From positions 1-27,340 of the forward strand of contig JABVXU010000664.1 of NCBI GenBank assembly GCA_013365365.1: 27,340 nt of DNA, read 5' to 3'. The notes below the pieces were generated by a model, which did not search any database, was not told where the DNA came from, and saw nothing but the letters and a program-made list of their open reading frames with translations. The stretch is from Cruorifilaria tuberocauda. Lineage: Eukaryota; Nematoda; Chromadorea; Rhabditida; Onchocercidae. Shown here piece by piece: positions 22,583 through 27,340 of this stretch (positions within the stretch are counted from its first letter, which is position 1; the number at the start of each line of letters is the position of its first letter). The translations under genes were made by a program, and so were the position numbers.

Positions 22583-25500
22583 ATTTAAGTTTCACAGAAT
22601 TGGCTTGAAACATGACATGTAGTTTACTTTTGCTCGAAGATCTAAATGCTCAAAACTAGAAAATTTGCGTTGTAGACTAAATTTTATTGTAAGCGAAAAA
22701 AACGATTAGTCGAATTACTTAAAACAATGACTACATTGTACCATTAATAATTGGAGCGAAATACGAATCGCTGTGTGAAGTGATTGAATAGATGTCATCT
22801 AAAATCTATTCCGTGTTTCTCACTGTAGGAAATTAACATTTCATGATGTTTAGATGGTTAGCTGTTAAAATATTCATTCTGCATGTTCTTTCTCAGGTTT
22901 TAAACGCACATGATTTGTTTTATTGAAATTTTTGAAGTTTAAATTCAAGTTCGATGTCATTTGATGCTGCTGTTTTTTATTTTTCGAAGTGAATTCTGAA
23001 AAAAGGAAAGAATAGAAGAGGAGCTAGTGATTTTTTGCGCAAATATTTGGCAAATAAAATTAGAAAAAGATTGATTTAATGAGTTCTTAAAGTTTTGACA
23101 CATTCCCTACATTCGTTTAAAATAACTCTCGAACATGTTTAGTATGGGTCATTGGAAGACACAATAATCTCGGTGATAAAAATATATTTACAATATTTTC
23201 CACAGCGCACTTTCCATCTTTCTCTTAATCAGTTTTCATTGTGAATAGAAAACAAATCAGATTTATTCGTGTTTTCACTCAGTTTTTATTCTGTTTTCTT
23301 ACGTCGATAAGCATAACGAATATAATTTAATTGCTATCATTTTATAATGGGGAAAGTGGAGAAGGTTTAAATCAGTCAGAATTATATTTAATTTGGAGAT
23401 TATTTCCATTGTTTGGGTAGATGAATGAATGAAAAGATGAAAATTGAGGAATTTAAGCAAAATACAATATAAAAATTAGATTGCGAAATCAAATTTTTAT
23501 TCTTCAAAAAATTACCGAAAGAAAATTAAAGTTAAGGAAAAAATATTCTGAATTTTTAGAATGAATAAATGGATTCTGTGAATATTAAAACTTTTTATAA
23601 CTATAAAAAAGAAGCAAAATTTTATTTCGATCTGATATAAAATAATAATATTTAATTCTTAATAATTTAGAAGAATTTTTAAAAAGTTTTCTCTTACTAT
23701 TTCATGTAGTAAATTTAACTTAATTATTCTAGAAATTACAGATTGTTCGGTGGAATTCAAGAGAGGTTTAATGTCAAAGTTAATATAGTTTATGGTAATG
23801 ATAGTGCGATGAAGAGCTTAATGTAATTAGAAGTTTAATATACATAAAATAGCTATGACAGAATAAGATTAAGGAAAAAAATGGATTTGAGAGTTAAAAT
23901 ACATTATCGGTAACAGTAAAGTAAAATAAAAAATCAAAAAATATTTTTATTGTCAAAATAAGATGTAAGTTATGTATGTTTTCATTAAGTAGAATTTAAA
24001 AGTGATTTTGGCTAAAATAAATTCATTCCTGATGTTGTTTTTTATGATAAGTACAGTCCGTATAGCTTTTTTTATTTGAATCAATTGATTGTCTTGAAAA
24101 CATTGAAATCCATTTAAAATGGACTTGAATATTGGAAGATTGTTGAAAATTTTTTATAGCTTCATTTCTGCTCTTTTCTCATTCATTTTTTTTCAAATTT
24201 GATGTACATTTAACGACCTTATGCATGAAATTCTGGTTTTTTGAATACTAAAATCTTAAATTTCAATCCATCCATCTATAATTTGAGAAATATATAAAAG
24301 AAAAAAAGAAAAGAAATACTAAACAAATTTATGACATTGTAAAATAAAGAAAAAAGTTATGGTTGTCATCGACAGGCAGAAAGGTTCTGAAAGCTTAAAC
24401 TGAGAAAAGATAAAAGTGCTATAAGCACACCAAAGCAATGTGCTAGTGAAAAGAGATTGAAGGAAGAAGTCGGGACTGATTATATTTTGAAATTAATGTT
24501 CTTCATTTCATTGCTGAATTGAAATCGCTTTGCTTAGGCATAGAAAAATGCTTTTTATCGTTTCACAACTGAAACATCTAAGCTTAATTCACCTATTTCT
24601 AATCAGATCAGAATTTCTTCACTTCATTTAATAATAAATTCTCTCCATCCTATTCTTTTTTCATAAATTAAATCAATTTTCTATGAAATTAATTCCACAA
24701 ATTGCTAATTTGTTTTTATTCTATTCTTGAAATCAGAAAAGATATTATAATAAAGAAAGCTTCCAAAATAATTTAATCCAATCGGTAAATTTTAAAGTCG
24801 ATATTGAATTTATATCAACTCCCCAAATAAAATTAACTATTAAATTATCACTCCCAAAAATGTTTTAAAATTTCATTTGATCGGTTTTCGGAAATGATGT
24901 CCAGAGAAATGGAGCAAGCTTCTGTTTTCAAAACTAAATCTTCTTCAACTTGTTTCTTTATTGGTCTCTATAATTTTCCACTTTTTTTAGGGTGGAAAAA
25001 ACATGCGCATTATTATCCAAATTGATAGGTTGGATACTAAATTGCAACGCTTGAAAATTTTTTCCTAGTTTTCATTCAAAGATTTTCGAAGTTTTCTATT
25101 AAATTCATCGTTTCAATTCAATCATTTCTATTGTAGAAAAACTAATTTAAATTCGTCCTATGTCATCAATCAACACAAAAATTGAAATTAGTCTAAAAAA
25201 ATATAAAATGTTGTCAATGAGATTAAAGGAATGAAATCATACTGACAGCTGAAAAATTTTTGGATTTCTTCCAGCAGTGGTAATGTCCTTCGATTTCCCT
25301 TCCTCTCTAATTATTAGCAGTGTTAAAGCAGGTATTTTGTTTGTGTAGGATTGTTATTTCAGATTCATTCATTTACTTTTACTCTTTTTGATTTTATAAC
25401 AAAAACTTCTGAAATTTCCATCCGTGAAATATGGATTGATCCCATTTGAAGCGTTTCAATATTACAATCATAACTTACATTGTTAATAATAGTTATCTTA

Positions 25501-27340
25501 CTGAAACTTAACAAGACTACTCAAAATGAAACGATTATTCCAATGTTGAAAGTGATTGTTTCCAAGGCAAGATTAGAGTGTCTAAGCATAAATTGCACTC
25601 TCCAAAAAATATAGAATTCAGTTACCTTATCTTCTTCTCTTCCTGCTTTTATCCTTCTCTCTTGCTTTTCTTATATTTGATTTGCATTGTTCAATGGTTA
25701 TCACAAGTAAACGTTATCAGATGAATGAGTCATCCAAAACTAATGAATCAATATGATTTAAAGTGAAAGATGTTTAATAATGACAATATACAGCATATCA
25801 ATACGCAGTATTCTTTTGTGATTTGCAAATTTGAATTTAAAACTAATTAGCTAAAATTCGTAAACCTGGATCTATATAATTTCAGCTAACTAATATAATG
25901 CTGCTTATGCAGAATTAATGCAATTCTTAATATTTCACTGAAATTTTTTATTATTTTTTTATTGCAAAAGTATAATAATTTGTTAGGCTATGAAATAATA
26001 TTTTCTTGTAATCCGTTTTTTATATACTTGAATAAACTTACTGTTCTTTAATTAAGCAATGGATAAGGTCACTTTAACAATTTTTCAATTAAAAATAGTA
26101 ATGGGAAAACGTATAATTTCCCTTGGCACCGAGAAAAAAGAGAAGCTAATGGAAGAAAGGAACGCTGCTTGCTTCGATGTTTCTTGAAAAGAACTCTTTT
26201 TTGATTTTTGCAGTCTTTCAGTTTCTTTCATTCACTGTCTGTTTCTTCTTTTTCCTTTTTGGATCACCAAAATATCTACAGTTGTTGTTCGTGGCTTTTG
26301 AGAGGAACGTTGTACATAACTGGATTAGACTTCGTGGAAATACAAACTCAATTTCATTTGAATAAGTGGTAACGTGGAGGAAAGAGAGAGAAAGGAAAAC
26401 AGATGGGGAAAGAGAGCGAGGGAAAATTTGAAGGATAAAAATGAATTATCGTAAAAATAAATATTCCCAGCATTTCTCATTTTATTCTTGATCCTCTGTT
26501 AACTGTTCAAAAATTCTCCTTCTTAAACCGGGCATTACTATTTCACTCAAAAAGTTACTCGTACTTAGAACTTCACCCTTTTCCTCCTTATTCCTTGCTA
26601 ATAATTATGAAAACTTAGCTATATTCTGTTCTCACCAATATTTCATTAATATCACTTCAATGAAAAGAAAAGGAAGAGAATGCTGCAACGGGAAAAATGG
26701 AACGCTGCGATCGAAGCAGAATTATTCCTGAGCAGATCGAGAAATTTCAAAGCCCTAAAACAATCTTTGCGTTTGACACTTTTGGAATATTTCACTAAAA
26801 CATTTCTTAGTGTCATCGATTTTCCAACTGAAATATTGAATGGCTCAAAGAATTACTCGAATAGAAATAAAACTGGACAGAGAAATGATAATGCTAAAAG
26901 CAACATATTACTTAGCCACATTATCCTCGATAATATGAAAAAGGCCTCTATTATTTACCTCGAAGGGATCTGATAACGACGATATAATGCATCATTTCAG
27001 TGAGTAATAGTGTTTTGGAATTATAAAATTTTAATGAAAAACTAAAGATCAATTAATTGTTATTCGTAAAAGAAAAAAAAACAGTTATTATATTATAGCG
27101 AGGAAAGAAGAAAAAATCACTTTTATTTTTTAAATATTTAAATATAAAACTTCAAAACTCGTTACTTTTTTCCTGAATACTGCAACTTTCATTGAGCTTA
27201 AATTATGCCTTTCATCCTAAACGAAGAAACTACAACAGTTTTTTGAAAATCTAATTTGACATCCGGAGTGGATGAAATTTTTTCTAATCAGCTTTCCCAA
27301 AAAAAATTAACATTTATGATTTGATTTTGTATCACCGCAT
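22583..27340. other. AT-rich gene-poor stretch with a short-frame group at its end
   Basis: No supportable multi-exon gene, tRNA or known repeat is seen. A 43-codon frame beginning MMSREMEQ sits at 24894. Between about 26100 and 26980 several short ATG-initiated frames occur (26101-26187, 26177-26365 and 26680-26973), together with a purine-rich tract at about 26370-26425. This end is somewhat less AT-rich than the rest and may contain the untranslated leader or first exon of a gene lying beyond the window. Confidence 0.45.

Noticed and set aside
1..27340. CRISPR arrays, insertion sequences, prokaryotic operons or toxin systems
   Set aside because: There are no regularly spaced repeats, no transposase and no prokaryotic gene structure; the window is clearly spliced eukaryotic DNA.

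Overview
The window looks like nuclear DNA of a parasitic roundworm, most likely a spirurid/filarial nematode. It is very AT-rich, genes are split into many short exons, introns have GT-AG ends (several only about 50 nt), and three genes have a TTTCAG- or TCTGCAG-type acceptor just before the start codon, as expected for spliced-leader trans-splicing. The recognisable proteins (proteasome beta-5, fibrillarin) resemble nematode orthologues. No bacterial, viral, CRISPR or intact transposon features are visible. Genus-level assignment is not possible by eye.

Layout: 1-7796 is a long AT-rich stretch with no supportable gene. 7797-10317 (+) is a five-exon gene for a small secreted, cysteine-rich, strongly basic protein I do not recognise. 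11604-13585 (+) is a seven-exon pbs-5 gene (20S proteasome beta-5, the chymotrypsin-like catalytic subunit). 13655-14547 (+) holds a tentative second cistron that starts only 69 nt after the pbs-5 stop codon, as in a nematode operon. 15119-18880 (-) is a ten-exon gene for a Myb/SANT protein of the Reb1/TTF1 type; its 5' end is not resolved. 19644-22270 (+) is an eight-exon fibrillarin gene. 22271-27340 is AT-rich with no convincing gene, apart from a group of short ATG-initiated frames near 26.1-27.0 kb.

Fibrillarin methylates pre-rRNA in the nucleolus. The gene opposite it encodes a protein of the same Myb class as the factors that bind rDNA and terminate RNA polymerase I. The two are head-to-head across about 0.76 kb, which could allow shared control of ribosome production. 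That functional link is inference; gene orientation, exon structure and motifs are read directly.

All exon models were assembled by hand by requiring GT-AG ends, phase continuity and an uninterrupted frame. Start codons and the weaker splice sites are the least certain parts.
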